This document shows, one piece after another, positions 17,162 through 26,885 of a DNA stretch of 64,000 bases (positions are counted from its first letter, which is position 1; each line of letters begins with the position of its first letter). The position numbers and the translations under genes were made by a program. The stretch covers positions 1-64,000 of the forward strand of contig PKUJ01000003.1 of NCBI GenBank assembly GCA_002869565.1, read 5' to 3'. This DNA comes from Arcobacter sp. Lineage in GTDB: Bacteria; Campylobacterota; Campylobacteria; Campylobacterales; Arcobacteraceae. Under the pieces are notes generated by a model that ran no database searches, had not been told where the DNA came from, and saw only the letters and a program-made list of their open reading frames with translations.

Positions 17162-18317
17162 TAAATCCCATATTTCTTATAAAATTTTCTACAACTAAAA
17201 AAGAACCAAAAACTAAATATTCTTCATTTTCTTTTATCTCTTCTAAGTTAAATGTTATTATATTCAAAGTTTGGCAAATTTCTAATAAATTATTTTTATT
17301 TACTATCCTCTTATCATCAATATCAAGTATAGTTATCTTTTTGATAATAGGTTTTAGTATTCTTAACACTTCTTCATAATCTTTATCTGCATATGAATTA
17401 TAAATAAGATTTATTTTTTTATTTTTAAACTCTTTAGCTAAAACTTTTGCGGCTAAAGGATTATGTCCAACATCTATAGTAATATTTTCTGCTATTTTTT
17501 CACATCTTCCAAAAAGTTTAACTTCATCAAAAATTTCTAAATCAAGTTTAATATCTAGCTCTTTTAAAGTTGCTATTACTAGATGAAGATTAGTCTTTAA
17601 ATAATTTGCAAATTTCTTATTTAATGAGTACTTGTCAAACCTTTTAACTATTTGTATAAGTATTTCAATATTTAATTCTTTTTTTAACTCTTTTTTTACA
17701 AGTTTTGCTACTTCATACACTTCTTGGTGAATTTGATAACCTATAATCATTTTTTTATCAACAGAACGCATTTTAGTTCTAGCTATTTTTTCAATAGTAT
17801 TACCTAAAAAATTTTGATGATCTAAATCAATGGTTGTTATTAGAGAAAGATTACTTTGGACAACATTTGTAGCATCAAACTCTCCACCAAGTCCAGCTTC
17901 TAATATAAGATAATCAAAGCCATCAGATAAAACTACTGCTAAAAGTGTTGTATATTCAAAATATGTTAATTTTTCTAAGAGTTCTATATCTAACAATCTT
18001 TGTATTTTTTTATTTGCAAAGTCTAATTCTTCATCAAAACTATCTCTTCCATTTATCCAGATTCTTTCATTGAATTTTAAAATATGAGGAGAACTATTGT
18101 GTAAAGTTTTAAATGACATTTTATTTAAATAGTGAGATAAAAATCTTCCTGTACTTCCTTTACCATTTGTACCCACAATATGGATTACATATGGTAAAGT
18201 AATATGTGAAGATAAAATATCATATGATTTTTTTACAATTGTGAAGTCTATTTTATCATAATACATTGTTTTATGATTTAAAACTTCTTTTAAAGAAGTA
18301 GTTTTAAAATCTATCAT
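17151..18317 (-). CDS. folC: Bifunctional dihydrofolate/folylpolyglutamate synthase
   Basis: A 388-residue Mur-ligase-like enzyme that adds glutamate to dihydropteroate or folate. The ATP-binding loop GTNGKGST is near residue 49. The ligase signature LILEAGLGGEFDATNVV lies near 140, TTIDLDHQNFLGNT near 160 and the C-terminal DVGHNPLAAKVLAKE near 285. Length is slightly short of the E. coli enzyme but usual for Campylobacterota. It begins one base after the lptE stop codon in the cell-shape/envelope operon. Confidence 0.9.
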   Translation of the reverse strand: MIDFKTTSLKEVLNHKTMYYDKIDFTIVKKSYDILSSHITLPYVIHIVGTNGKGSTGRFLSHYLNKMSFKTLHNSSPHILKFNERIWINGRDSFDEELDFANKKIQRLLDIELLEKLTYFEYTTLLAVVLSDGFDYLILEAGLGGEFDATNVVQSNLSLITTIDLDHQNFLGNTIEKIARTKMRSVDKKMIIGYQIHQEVYEVAKLVKKELKKELNIEILIQIVKRFDKYSLNKKFANYLKTNLHLVIATLKELDIKLDLEIFDEVKLFGRCEKIAENITIDVGHNPLAAKVLAKEFKNKKINLIYNSYADKDYEEVLRILKPIIKKITILDIDDKRIVNKNNLLEICQTLNIITFNLEEIKENEEYLVFGSFLVVENFIRNMGFNEK

Positions 18318-18830
18318 CTACTTCTTTTTAAATGAACTTACTGCAATTTTAGAAATAACCTCTTCTAAGGCTTTAGTAGCAGCATTTTTAATAGCTTCAA
18401 ATCTTTTTGTATCAGTTATAGTAGTTCCATCATCAATTGAAAAATCATAATCACCTGTAACATCAAAAGAATCTGATTTCTTTTTATTAGTATATTTTAC
18501 ATATATGCTTACAACTGCTTTGTACAATTTATTATATCCAGATGCATCATCTTGTAAAACTGTCATAGTTACAGAATTCAATTTTATATCCATAATTGTA
18601 TCTGCAATAGATTTATCATAAACAATTTTTGAATCAAGCCTATGTATTATAATCTCATTCATTGCATCTTTTATTAGAACGGCATTTCGTGGATCCTGCA
18701 AATCAATAATTAGATTTACAAAGATTTTTCCTTTTAATTGTTCTTTTGCATATTGGCTTGAGGGTTTATATCCACAAGCAGTTATAAAAAACACTAAGAA
18801 AAAAGAAAATAGTAATTGGCTTGATCTCAT
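18318..18830 (-). CDS. lptE: LPS-assembly lipoprotein LptE-like
   Basis: A 170-residue lipoprotein with lipobox ITAC (Cys19) and a small alpha/beta domain of the LptE type: GKIFVNLIIDLQDPRNAVLIKD segments with alternating strands, then two helices. It follows leuS directly and precedes folC, the usual Campylobacterota arrangement. LptE plugs LptD in the outer membrane during LPS insertion. The assignment rests on lipobox, size and synteny more than on sequence motifs. Confidence 0.75.
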   Translation of the reverse strand: MRSSQLLFSFFLVFFITACGYKPSSQYAKEQLKGKIFVNLIIDLQDPRNAVLIKDAMNEIIIHRLDSKIVYDKSIADTIMDIKLNSVTMTVLQDDASGYNKLYKAVVSIYVKYTNKKKSDSFDVTGDYDFSIDDGTTITDTKRFEAIKNAATKALEEVISKIAVSSFKKK

Positions 18831-18831
18831 T

Positions 18832-21297
18832 TTATCCCTTTATTACTAGGTTAACTAATTTATTAGGTACAACAATATCTTTAATAATTTCTTTTTCTTC
18901 AATCCATTTTACAGATTTTTCTTTCGCTAAACTAAGAATTTCTTCTTTTGTAGCATTCGGAGAAACTTCAATCTCACATCTTTTTTTACCGTTAATTGTA
19001 ACAGCAAGAATAATTGAATCTAAAGCAAAAACTTCTTCTTTTACTTCAATTTTATTATTAAAGTTTGATCTTGCAAATAAATTATCTGCAATTTCCCAAG
19101 ATAAATGTGGAATAATTGGTTCTAATATATTAGTTAGAATATAATAACCTTCAGCCCAGACAAGTTCGTTTTCTTGTAGTTGAAGAGCATTCATTGCTTC
19201 CATAGAAGCTGCAATCAATGTATTAAAGGCATATGTTTTATTAAATACGTCATTTGATTTTTGTAAAGCTTCATAAACTTTTTTTCTAGCTTCTTTTTCT
19301 TTTTTATCTAAAGAAGAGTGATCAATATTTTCAAAGTTTTTAATTGCATCAGAAGTTACATGACTAGCTCTTTCTGAAAATTTTCTAATAAATCTAAATG
19401 CACCTTCAACTGCAGAATCATTCCACTCCAACTCTTTTGTAGGAGGAGCAGCAAACATCATAAACAATCTAGCTGTATCAGCTCCATATTTTTCAACAAT
19501 AGAATCAGGATCTACAACATTTCCTTTAGATTTAGACATTTTTGCACCATCTTTTAAAACCATACCTTGTGTAAGTAATCTTTTAAATGGCTCTTTAGAG
19601 TTTGTATATCCTAAGTCATTCAATGCTTTTGTAAAGAATCTTGCATAAAGTAAGTGTAAAATAGCATGTTCTATTCCACCAATATATTGGTCAACATCCA
19701 TCCAATAATTACTATCAGCTTCACTTATCCCTTCTTTATTCCATTTTTTAGGATTTGTTGCATATCTTAAAAAATACCATGAAGACTGAACAAAAGTATC
19801 TAAAGTATCAGTCTCTCTTAATGCAGGTTTCCCACACTCTGGACATTTACAATGTTTCCAAGTTGGATGTGTATCAAGAGGGTTTCCTTCTCCTGTAATT
19901 TCAACATCTTCAGGAAGTGCAATTGGTAAATTTTTGATTTTTTCAGGAACTAATCCACATTCTTCACAATGAACAAATGGAATTGGAGCTCCCCAATATC
20001 TTTGTCTTGAAACTCCCCAATCTCTTAATTTATAATTAATCTGCTTTGTTCCAAAAGAGTTTTGCTCAAAATGATAAATAATTGCTTTTTTAGCTTTTGT
20101 ATTTTTTATACCTGTAAAACTCTCGGAATTGATTAAGTCACCTTCTCCTGTGTAAGCCTCATTCATTCTTTCAATTAATCCATCAGGCCCAATAATAACT
20201 TGTTTGATTGGTAAATTATATTCACGTGCAAATTCAAAATCTCTTTGGTCATGAGCAGGAACAGCCATTACTGCACCACCACCATATGAACTTAAGACAA
20301 AATTAGCAACCCAAACAGGAATTCTTTCAGCAGTAAGAGGATGCATTACTTCAATTTCTAAAGAGACACCTTCTTTAGGCATTGTAGCACGGTCTCTTTC
20401 ACTAACTTTTTGCATAGCTTTTATTAAATCTAATTTTTGACTAGAAAGAAGTTCGTTGTCAATAAGATACTGAACTATTGGATGTTCAGGAGCTAAAGCA
20501 GAGTATGAAACTCCATAAATAGTATCTGGTCTAGTTGTAAATACTTTAAACGATCCAAATTGTTTATTAAGTTTATATCTTGATTCTTGAGATAAATCAA
20601 AAGTAAATTCTAAACCTTCACTTCTACCTATCCAGTTCTCTTGCATAGTAAGAACTTGAGAAGGCCAATCATTTTCTAAATCTTTTAAATCATCAAGTAA
20701 ATCTTGAGCATATTTTGTAATTGCTACATAATATCCAGGCATCTCTTTTTGATCTACAGGAGTATCACATCTCCAACAACATCCCTCTTCTACTTGTTCA
20801 TTTGCTAAAACAGTATGACAAGGTTCACACCAGTTTACAGTAGTAGATTTTTTATATAAAAGACCCTCTTCATACATCTTGATAATAAACTCTTGTTCCC
20901 ATTTTGTATAAAGTTCATCAGATGTAGCAAATTCTCTTGTAGTAGAAAATGAAAGACCTAATGCATTTAATTCATTTCTCATATAATCAATATTTTCATA
21001 AGTCCATTTTTTTGGATGAAGCTTATGTTTAATTGCTGCATTTTCTGCTGGCATTCCAAAACTATCCCAACCAATAGGATGTAAAACATTAAAATTTGAT
21101 TTTCTAAAAAACCTAGCAAAAGCATCACCTAAACAGTAATTTCTAACGTGTCCCATATGAATTCTACCACTTGGGTAAGGGAACATACTTAAAATATATT
21201 TTTTTTCTTTTTTATAATCATCTTCTGGTTCAAAACAGTTATTCTCAATCCAGTATTTTTGCCATTTTTTTTCAATATCCTTTGGAATATATTCCAT
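18832..21297 (-). CDS. leuS: Leucyl-tRNA synthetase
   Basis: An 821-residue class I synthetase. It has the HIGH-type motif in [14 protein letters not shown] (about 37-50), a zinc-binding Cys cluster ([22 protein letters not shown]), an editing domain with TTRPDTIYG and [22 protein letters not shown], and KMSKSKGN near residue 605. I place the start at 21297 ([16 protein letters not shown]), not the upstream in-frame start at 21336, because AAGGAAGAG sits about 7-8 bases before it and the longer start would add 13 atypical residues overlapping the preceding gene. The start lies 1 base after the stop of the DUF6394 gene. Confidence 0.95.
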   Translation of the reverse strand: MEYIPKDIEKKWQKYWIENNCFEPEDDYKKEKKYILSMFPYPSGRIHMGHVRNYCLGDAFARFFRKSNFNVLHPIGWDSFGMPAENAAIKHKLHPKKWTYENIDYMRNELNALGLSFSTTREFATSDELYTKWEQEFIIKMYEEGLLYKKSTTVNWCEPCHTVLANEQVEEGCCWRCDTPVDQKEMPGYYVAITKYAQDLLDDLKDLENDWPSQVLTMQENWIGRSEGLEFTFDLSQESRYKLNKQFGSFKVFTTRPDTIYGVSYSALAPEHPIVQYLIDNELLSSQKLDLIKAMQKVSERDRATMPKEGVSLEIEVMHPLTAERIPVWVANFVLSSYGGGAVMAVPAHDQRDFEFAREYNLPIKQVIIGPDGLIERMNEAYTGEGDLINSESFTGIKNTKAKKAIIYHFEQNSFGTKQINYKLRDWGVSRQRYWGAPIPFVHCEECGLVPEKIKNLPIALPEDVEITGEGNPLDTHPTWKHCKCPECGKPALRETDTLDTFVQSSWYFLRYATNPKKWNKEGISEADSNYWMDVDQYIGGIEHAILHLLYARFFTKALNDLGYTNSKEPFKRLLTQGMVLKDGAKMSKSKGNVVDPDSIVEKYGADTARLFMMFAAPPTKELEWNDSAVEGAFRFIRKFSERASHVTSDAIKNFENIDHSSLDKKEKEARKKVYEALQKSNDVFNKTYAFNTLIAASMEAMNALQLQENELVWAEGYYILTNILEPIIPHLSWEIADNLFARSNFNNKIEVKEEVFALDSIILAVTINGKKRCEIEVSPNATKEEILSLAKEKSVKWIEEKEIIKDIVVPNKLVNLVIKG

Positions 21298-21298
21298 T

Positions 21299-21643
21299 CT
21301 AGTACTCTTCCTTATCTTGACTTTTTGCACTCTCAATTAACGCTAAAGCAATTGAGAAAATGTTTGCAACGACAGCTCCAATTGCTAATGAAGTAGCCAT
21401 AGGTTCATCCCCTATAAAAGTTAAAACCATAAATGCAGGAATTAGGTGTAAATCAGCAACTAACGAACTAGCCAATAATTCAGCCGCCAATAAATTTTTA
21501 ACACCAATTTTCAAAATTGTTGAGATTACATTTACCCCTGCTGCTAAAAAAAGTGCAACTGCGTTTGGTTCATATAAAAAACCCGCTGTAGTAGTTAGAG
21601 ACATAAGTGAAAAGAATATATAAGTTACCTTACCCCAATCCAT
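21299..21643 (-). CDS. DUF6394 family small membrane protein
   Basis: A 114-residue protein with about four hydrophobic helices and few charges outside the ends, matching a small Campylobacterota family of unknown function that usually sits in front of leuS (recognised as DUF6394 from memory). Phrases include [20 protein letters not shown] and [20 protein letters not shown]. It begins the operon leuS-lptE-folC-csd-ccmA. No functional prediction is possible. Confidence 0.75.
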   Translation of the reverse strand: MDWGKVTYIFFSLMSLTTTAGFLYEPNAVALFLAAGVNVISTILKIGVKNLLAAELLASSLVADLHLIPAFMVLTFIGDEPMATSLAIGAVVANIFSIALALIESAKSQDKEEY

Positions 21644-21732
21644 GATTTTCCTTTTGTTATTTTCTTAAAGCCTAGATTTTATCTAAAATATGATAAAAAA
21701 AGGCTTTTAATATAGCTATTATAATTATGAGA

Positions 21733-22212
21733 TTATATTCTGTTTTTTATGCTAATAATAAGTTGAAAAAGTAAGTAAGCAATAAGAAGTTTGAAAAAAA
21801 GTTCAATAAAAAAAACTACTCCAAAATTGAAATCAAAGAAATGAAAAGGATTTAAATTTTGCAATAAAAATTGCAGCGTAAAGTCATTGGTTATAATAAA
21901 ATAAAGACCAATCATACTAAAAATTGCAAGTCTAAAAATATTTTTTCTATTCTCAAAGATAATATTATAAATAAAAAACCAAACATATAGTGTAACGAAA
22001 AGTGCTACAATAGCTTCTGTAAATAGGGTATGAGGGACACTTATAGAATAAGTATCTGATTTATCAACATATAAAAACTCAATTACTGAAGCAATAAATT
22101 CAAAAACTATAATCCAAAATAAAACCAATTTCCAATCTGTGGAATTCTGTGAAGTTATTTTATCAAAATTATGTTTTGCTTTTTTAAGTCTAAGCTTATT
22201 ATTCTCACCCAT
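21733..22212 (-). CDS. Small four-helix membrane protein, unknown
   Basis: A 159-residue protein with a basic N-terminus, about four hydrophobic helices (about 27-47, 60-85, 93-118, 128-152) and aromatic-rich segments such as NPFHFFDFNFGVVFF. Similar sequences in Arcobacter-group genomes are annotated as ion transporters or hypothetical; I do not recognise a defined family or catalytic residues. It has its own ribosome-binding region and is followed by a 529-base intergenic region upstream. Confidence 0.6.
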   Translation of the reverse strand: MGENNKLRLKKAKHNFDKITSQNSTDWKLVLFWIIVFEFIASVIEFLYVDKSDTYSISVPHTLFTEAIVALFVTLYVWFFIYNIIFENRKNIFRLAIFSMIGLYFIITNDFTLQFLLQNLNPFHFFDFNFGVVFFIELFFKLLIAYLLFQLIISIKNRI

Positions 22213-22536
22213 ATCGTCCTCTGATAATAGTTATTTTTTTACTATATGGAATTATTATACCATGTAAATATGTTAATTGTATGTCAAAAACTGTATTTTT
22301 TTATTAATTATTTATTTTTATATTAACTTTATATTTATGTTTTTTAAATAAAAATTAACAAAACTATTATATTTAAAAAATGTTTTGTTTTGTCTTGAAG
22401 ATATGAAAATCTTCACATTCTTTACTTTTACCCTTTGGGATTTAGTCACTACGTTCCAGCATGATGGCAAAATTAAAACCTTGTGCTTGCACACACTGTG
22501 AGAAAAACCACCAGACAAGAAGTTGTCAGATATTTT
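22213..22536. other. A+T-rich intergenic region, possible interspersed-repeat sequence
   Basis: About 320 bases without a convincing gene. The first part is an A/T-rich spacer and promoter area. Bases about 22380-22530 are visibly richer in G+C than the surroundings and contain a short inverted repeat, TGTGC-TT-GCACA. A 66-codon minus-strand frame (22318-22518) has no recognisable family features. Abrupt change in base composition next to the palindromic element suggests one composite repeat. Confidence 0.4.
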
Positions 22537-22683
22537 TTTAACTTGTCAGAAAATATGAGATTTTGGGTTAAATCAAGGCGATGATTAGATTTTAAATGGG
22601 AACGTACTAAAGTACGTGAGTGTTTAAAATATAAGCTTCAACGCAGAGTTAGCGCTAAAGCTTATGTTTTATGACAAGTTAAA
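22537..22683. repeat. 147-base palindromic element with perfect 12-base terminal inverted repeats
   Basis: TTTAACTTGTCA at 22537-22548 is the exact reverse complement of TGACAAGTTAAA at 22672-22683. Inside is a second palindrome, ACGTACT-aa-AGTACGT (22602-22617), whose arms extend imperfectly through TTTAAA-rich and AAGGCG/AACGC-containing flanks, so most of the element can fold as one long hairpin. Composition differs from the flanks. This is the architecture of a non-autonomous MITE or REP-like element. The right end contains the TAA that closes the out-lying secF tail (22679-22681). Confidence 0.7.
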
Positions 22684-22741
22684 CTGTTCCTTGTTCATAC
22701 ATAGCTCTCATCTTATCTTTCTCTTTTTGTCTTTTTACTTT

Positions 22742-23647
22742 CTATGCTTCTTTTGCTCTAAAGTTATTAATTGAGAATTTTAATTGAACTAAGAATGAAG
22801 CTGCGATGAAGATAGATGAATATGTACCTACAATAACACCTACAAGCATTGTAAATGCAAACCCGTGGATTATCTCTCCACCAAATAAGAATAGCGTTAT
22901 AACAACGAAGAATGTTGTTAATGACGTAAGTGTAGTTCTGGAAAGTGTTCTTGACACGGACTCATTCACTACACTATCTAATTCTGATTCTTTTGAAGTT
23001 TGTACACCTTCTCTAATTCTATCAAATACGATAATCGTATCATTTAACGAATACCCTAAAATTGTTAGAATAGCTGCTAAAATGTCAAGATTTACTTCTA
23101 CACTAAATAAAGATATTGCTCCAAGTGCAATAAGAACATCATGTACTAAAGCTAGAATTGAAGCAATTGCAAATCTCCATTCAAATCTAAATGATACATA
23201 AGCTAAGATTACGATTAAAGAAAGAGCAAAAGCCATAAGACCTTTTTCTCTTAATTCTCCTCCAACTTTTGGACCAACTATATCTACTCTTCTTACTTCA
23301 AAGTTTCCTGTTGATTTAAGAATTTTATGCATTTCATCACCAATGTCATTTGCTAAGTCAGATGATGAACCTGTAATTCTAATTACTACTTCTTCAGCAC
23401 TTCCAAATTCAGTGATTGAAGCATTTTTATAAGGAGTATTTTTTAATGTATTTCTAATATCATCAATTGGAGCTTTTTGTTCATATTTAACTTGAACAAT
23501 TGTACCACCCGCAAAATCAATACCAAAGTTAACACCTTTTGATAATAACAAAACAATTGATGCAATAACTAAAATAGCAGAGAATCCAAGAAATGGGATT
23601 CTTTTTCCCATAAAATTATAAATTTTATCGCTTTTAAAAATTTCCAT
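22742..23647 (-). CDS. secF: Protein translocase subunit SecF, C-terminus cut by an in-frame amber codon
   Basis: A 301-residue partner of SecD in proton-driven protein export: six transmembrane helices, a periplasmic P1 head (GVNFGIDFAGGTIVQVKY), and the conserved GYSLNDTIIVFDRIRE plus SRTLSRTTLTSLTTFF. I start at 23647 (MEIFKSDKIYNFMGKR), two bases after the secD stop. The TAG at 22742-22744 is followed in the same frame by 20 more codons reading KVKRQKEKDKMRAMYEQGTV and then TAA at 22679. That tail looks like the usual basic cytosolic SecF C-terminus of this phylum, and including it gives 322 residues, close to relatives. The lost tail is outside the membrane, so SecF may still work. Confidence 0.92.
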   Translation of the reverse strand: MEIFKSDKIYNFMGKRIPFLGFSAILVIASIVLLLSKGVNFGIDFAGGTIVQVKYEQKAPIDDIRNTLKNTPYKNASITEFGSAEEVVIRITGSSSDLANDIGDEMHKILKSTGNFEVRRVDIVGPKVGGELREKGLMAFALSLIVILAYVSFRFEWRFAIASILALVHDVLIALGAISLFSVEVNLDILAAILTILGYSLNDTIIVFDRIREGVQTSKESELDSVVNESVSRTLSRTTLTSLTTFFVVITLFLFGGEIIHGFAFTMLVGVIVGTYSSIFIAASFLVQLKFSINNFRAKEA

Positions 23648-23649
23648 TA

Positions 23650-25212
23650 TTATATCCCAAACCATTTTTTTAATTTTTTGTCTTTTGACATTTTTGGTAA
23701 CATAGCTTCATAAATACCATGGGTTCCTAAAATAGCTGTTAACATAGATGCTAAAATACCAATAGCGATTGTTACAGCGAAACCTTTAATAGGTCCTGTT
23801 CCATATGCATATAAAATCACAGATACTAATAAAGTAGTAACATTTGCATCAAGAATTGCTCTCATTGCATTTGAATATCCATCTTCTATTGCTTTTGGAA
23901 TAGATACCCCTTGTTTTAATAGTTCTCTAATTCTTTCACCAATAATTACATTGGCATCAACAGCCATACCGACGGTTAATACAATACCTGCCATACCGGG
24001 AAGTGTTAAAGTAGCACCAAACATTGCCATTACTGAGATAATAATAAAAATATTTGTAACAAGTGCAATATTTGCAATAATTCCTGCTCTTCTATAATAC
24101 ACAATCATAAAAATAAATACAATTAAAAATCCAGAGATTAAAGCTATCTTTGAAGCTTCAATAGAATCAGCACCAAGACTTGGTCCTACACTTCTTTTTT
24201 CAAGTAAATCAACTGAAGCTGGTAAAGCACCAGATCTTAAAGCGATAGCTACATTTCCAGCTTCAATAAGTGTAAATCCTCCAGAAATTTGTCCAGATCC
24301 ACCACCAATTCTTTCTCTAATATTTGGAGCAGAATAAACTGTTCCATCAAGTACAACAGCAAGTCTTTTACCTACACTTTTAGCTGTAAAATCTCCAAAA
24401 ATTCTTGATCCACTTGCATTAAGTGTAAAATTGATAATTGGTTGATTAGATTGATCAAAAGCAACTTTTGCATCAATGACTTGGCTTCCATTTAAAATAG
24501 GAATCTCTTTTACAAGATATTTGATATTAGAATCTTTGGTATCACTTAAAATGATATCTCCATATTCTGCTGCTGCACCTTTACTTAAAGTATAAACTTG
24601 ATCAGCTCTTTCTTCATCAACTGCCATAAGTTCTAAATTAGCAGGTTTAGAAATAAGCTCACGTGCAGCTTTTTCCTCTTCTGCTGTTTTAATACCAGGA
24701 AGCTCAACAACAATATCAGTTGCACCTTGCCTAATAACTGTAGGTTCTGCTAAACCAAATTGGTCAAGTCTATTTCTAATAGTTTCAACTGCTTGTGCTA
24801 CTGCTAAATCTTGTGTAGTTGCAGATTCTTCTTCTGTTAAATTAATTTTAAAATTTAAATCATTTTTTACAATATTTAAACCCTTAATTTTTGCTAACAT
24901 TTCATCTACTTTTGGAATTTCATCTTTATCCAATACTGTAAATAGTACATTATCATTTCTTATACTTAAATCTTCTATTAAAATATCTTCATCATCAGCA
25001 AAGTATTTTATAGATGTAGCAATTGATTTGATTTTTGAGGTAACAGCTTCTTCAGTTTTTACACCTAAAAGCATATGTAATCCACCTTGTAAATCAAGTC
25101 CTAATGATATTTTTTTACCTGTATCAGTTTGTAATAAAGTTGGAACTGAAAAAACAACCCCAAAAATAATACTTAATATAAATATAACTAGTCTGTAATT
25201 AAAAAATTTCAA
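23650..25212 (-). CDS. secD: Protein translocase subunit SecD
   Basis: A 520-residue inner-membrane protein: one N-terminal helix, GLDLQGGLHMLLGV, a large periplasmic domain, then five helices carrying GMAVDANVIIGERIRE, the conserved Asp of the proton pathway, and GFAVTIAIGILASMLTA. SecDF pulls exported proteins across the membrane using the proton gradient. It lies between yajC and secF in the standard order. A perfect 12-base inverted repeat separates it from yajC. Confidence 0.95.
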   Translation of the reverse strand: MKFFNYRLVIFILSIIFGVVFSVPTLLQTDTGKKISLGLDLQGGLHMLLGVKTEEAVTSKIKSIATSIKYFADDEDILIEDLSIRNDNVLFTVLDKDEIPKVDEMLAKIKGLNIVKNDLNFKINLTEEESATTQDLAVAQAVETIRNRLDQFGLAEPTVIRQGATDIVVELPGIKTAEEEKAARELISKPANLELMAVDEERADQVYTLSKGAAAEYGDIILSDTKDSNIKYLVKEIPILNGSQVIDAKVAFDQSNQPIINFTLNASGSRIFGDFTAKSVGKRLAVVLDGTVYSAPNIRERIGGGSGQISGGFTLIEAGNVAIALRSGALPASVDLLEKRSVGPSLGADSIEASKIALISGFLIVFIFMIVYYRRAGIIANIALVTNIFIIISVMAMFGATLTLPGMAGIVLTVGMAVDANVIIGERIRELLKQGVSIPKAIEDGYSNAMRAILDANVTTLLVSVILYAYGTGPIKGFAVTIAIGILASMLTAILGTHGIYEAMLPKMSKDKKLKKWFGI

Positions 25213-25248
25213 TTGTGTCCCTTATCGAGTGAGTAAATTAATATAGTG

Positions 25249-25282
25249 TTTTAAAACATGTAAGTAAATACATGTTTTAAAA
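25249..25282. repeat. Perfect inverted repeat between yajC and secD
   Basis: TTTTAAAACATG (25249-25260) and CATGTTTTAAAA (25271-25282) are exact reverse complements around a 10-base loop. No T-run follows on the minus strand, so it may tune yajC versus secD message levels or stability and need not be a full terminator. Confidence 0.55.
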
Positions 25283-25288
25283 AAACTA

Positions 25289-25558
25289 TTATTCTGAAAG
25301 TTTTGAAACGAACGCTTTTACAAGTTTCATTTCAGTGTTATCATGGTTTTTAACTACTAAGTATTCTTCTTCAACTTTAGTAATTTCTACCATTAAGCCA
25401 CCATTTGTTACAATCTTATCGCCTTTTTTAAGTTCCGCGATCATTTCTTTATGCTGTTTAGCTTGTTTTTGTTGCGGTCTGATAATTAAAAAATAAAAAA
25501 TCGCAAATAGTGCAACTAGGGGTAACAATGACTGTATTAGATCTGCTTGACCTTCCAT
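25289..25558 (-). CDS. yajC: Preprotein translocase subunit YajC
   Basis: An 89-residue single-span membrane protein: LLPLVALFAIFYFLIIRPQQ followed by KKGDKIVTNGGLMVEI, the family signature. I start at 25558 (MEGQADLIQS) because AAAAGGAAA precedes that ATG and the longer frame runs into the divergent lnt gene. It opens the yajC-secD-secF operon. Confidence 0.93.
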   Translation of the reverse strand: MEGQADLIQSLLPLVALFAIFYFLIIRPQQKQAKQHKEMIAELKKGDKIVTNGGLMVEITKVEEEYLVVKNHDNTEMKLVKAFVSKLSE

Positions 25559-25586
25559 CAAATTTCCTTTTGAAAAGTATTTTTGT

Positions 25587-26819
25587 ATGTTTTTAGTAAA
25601 ACGCGATAATTTTAACAAAATTTACATAATAAAAGGCTTGATAATAGCCTTATGTTTCAGTGCTTTTATTTACTTAGATTACTTTAGCATTGAATATAAA
25701 ATTTTAAACACCATATTAGGCTTAGTTTCACTATATTTTCTACTAAAAGTTGAGAAACAAGCACTTTTTTTTATTGGATTTTTTATAGGAATTTTATGGT
25801 TTTATTGGGTTGGAATTAGTTTTCAATATTATGATTTGACTTATTTGTCACCACTAATTGTTTTAGGATTTGCATTGACTTATGGAGTAATTTTTTACTT
25901 TATTGCATTATATGATCACCCTATTTTCAGAATTATTATTATCTCTTTACTCTCTTTTATTCAACCTTTTGGATTTAATTGGTTTATTCCAGAATTAATT
26001 TTTATTAATAGTTATTTTCCTATTTCAAAAGAGTATTTTATTCTCATTTTAGCTTTGATTTATGCATTCATTTATCTTAATAAAAAACTTAAAGTTCTAG
26101 CTTTAATTCCACTATTTTTATTATATTCAAACAATGAAATTCATGTTGATAATCCAAATATCAGAATATCAATGCCACAATTAAATGTAGCACAAGATTC
26201 AAAATGGTTAAAAAATAATTTAACAAATGTGATAGAAGATAATCTAAAACTTATTGATAAGGCAATTAAAGAAAAAAAACAGTTAATAATTTTACCTGAA
26301 ACTGCATTTCCTGTGTTATTAAATAAAGAAATTTTTCTAAGTTCAAAACTAAAAGAAAAATCAAAAGATATTGATATTATAGCTGGGGCTTTGTATTTAG
26401 AAAACAATCAATATTATAATGCTACGTATCATTTTACTCAAGGTCAAATAGAAATTGCCAAAAAAATTGTTTTAGTTCCCTTTGGTGAAGAGATTCCCCT
26501 TCCTAAGTTTTTTGTTGATTTAATAAATGATACTTTTTTTAATGGTGCGCAAGATTATAAAAAAGCAGATAAACCTACTGATTTTATAATAAATAATATC
26601 AAGTTTAGAAATGCAATATGTTATGAAGCAACAAGTGAAGAAATTTATCAAAATTTAAATGGAGTAAAATATGTAATTGCCACATCAAACAATGCTTGGT
26701 TTACACCATCAGTAGAACCAACACTTCAAAAATTATTGCTAAAATATTTTGCAAAAAAATATGATGTAACCATTTTCCATTCTATTAATGGAAGTAATAA
26801 TTATGTAATTAGGCCTTAA
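25587..26819 (+). CDS. lnt: Apolipoprotein N-acyltransferase
   Basis: A 410-residue membrane enzyme that adds the third acyl chain to lipoproteins: about six hydrophobic helices (10-175), then a nitrilase-like domain (about 190-400). The catalytic triad is visible as Glu in LPETAFP (near 238), Lys in KKIVLVPFGEEIPLP (near 294) and Cys in NAICYEAT (near 345). Relatives are slightly longer but the C-terminus ends normally (NNYVIRP). The first codons overlap the discarded longer yajC start on the other strand. Confidence 0.88.
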   Translation: MFLVKRDNFNKIYIIKGLIIALCFSAFIYLDYFSIEYKILNTILGLVSLYFLLKVEKQALFFIGFFIGILWFYWVGISFQYYDLTYLSPLIVLGFALTYGVIFYFIALYDHPIFRIIIISLLSFIQPFGFNWFIPELIFINSYFPISKEYFILILALIYAFIYLNKKLKVLALIPLFLLYSNNEIHVDNPNIRISMPQLNVAQDSKWLKNNLTNVIEDNLKLIDKAIKEKKQLIILPETAFPVLLNKEIFLSSKLKEKSKDIDIIAGALYLENNQYYNATYHFTQGQIEIAKKIVLVPFGEEIPLPKFFVDLINDTFFNGAQDYKKADKPTDFIINNIKFRNAICYEATSEEIYQNLNGVKYVIATSNNAWFTPSVEPTLQKLLLKYFAKKYDVTIFHSINGSNNYVIRP

Positions 26820-26885
26820 AAAAAAGTTAAAAGTTTCTAAATTTTTTCGATATAATTTCAAGAATTATTAAAAAAAGGATAAAAC

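Noticed and set aside
22318..22518. 66-codon minus-strand frame upstream of the small membrane protein
   Set aside because: No ribosome-binding site or recognisable motif, and it lies in what looks like repeat-derived DNA; more likely non-coding.
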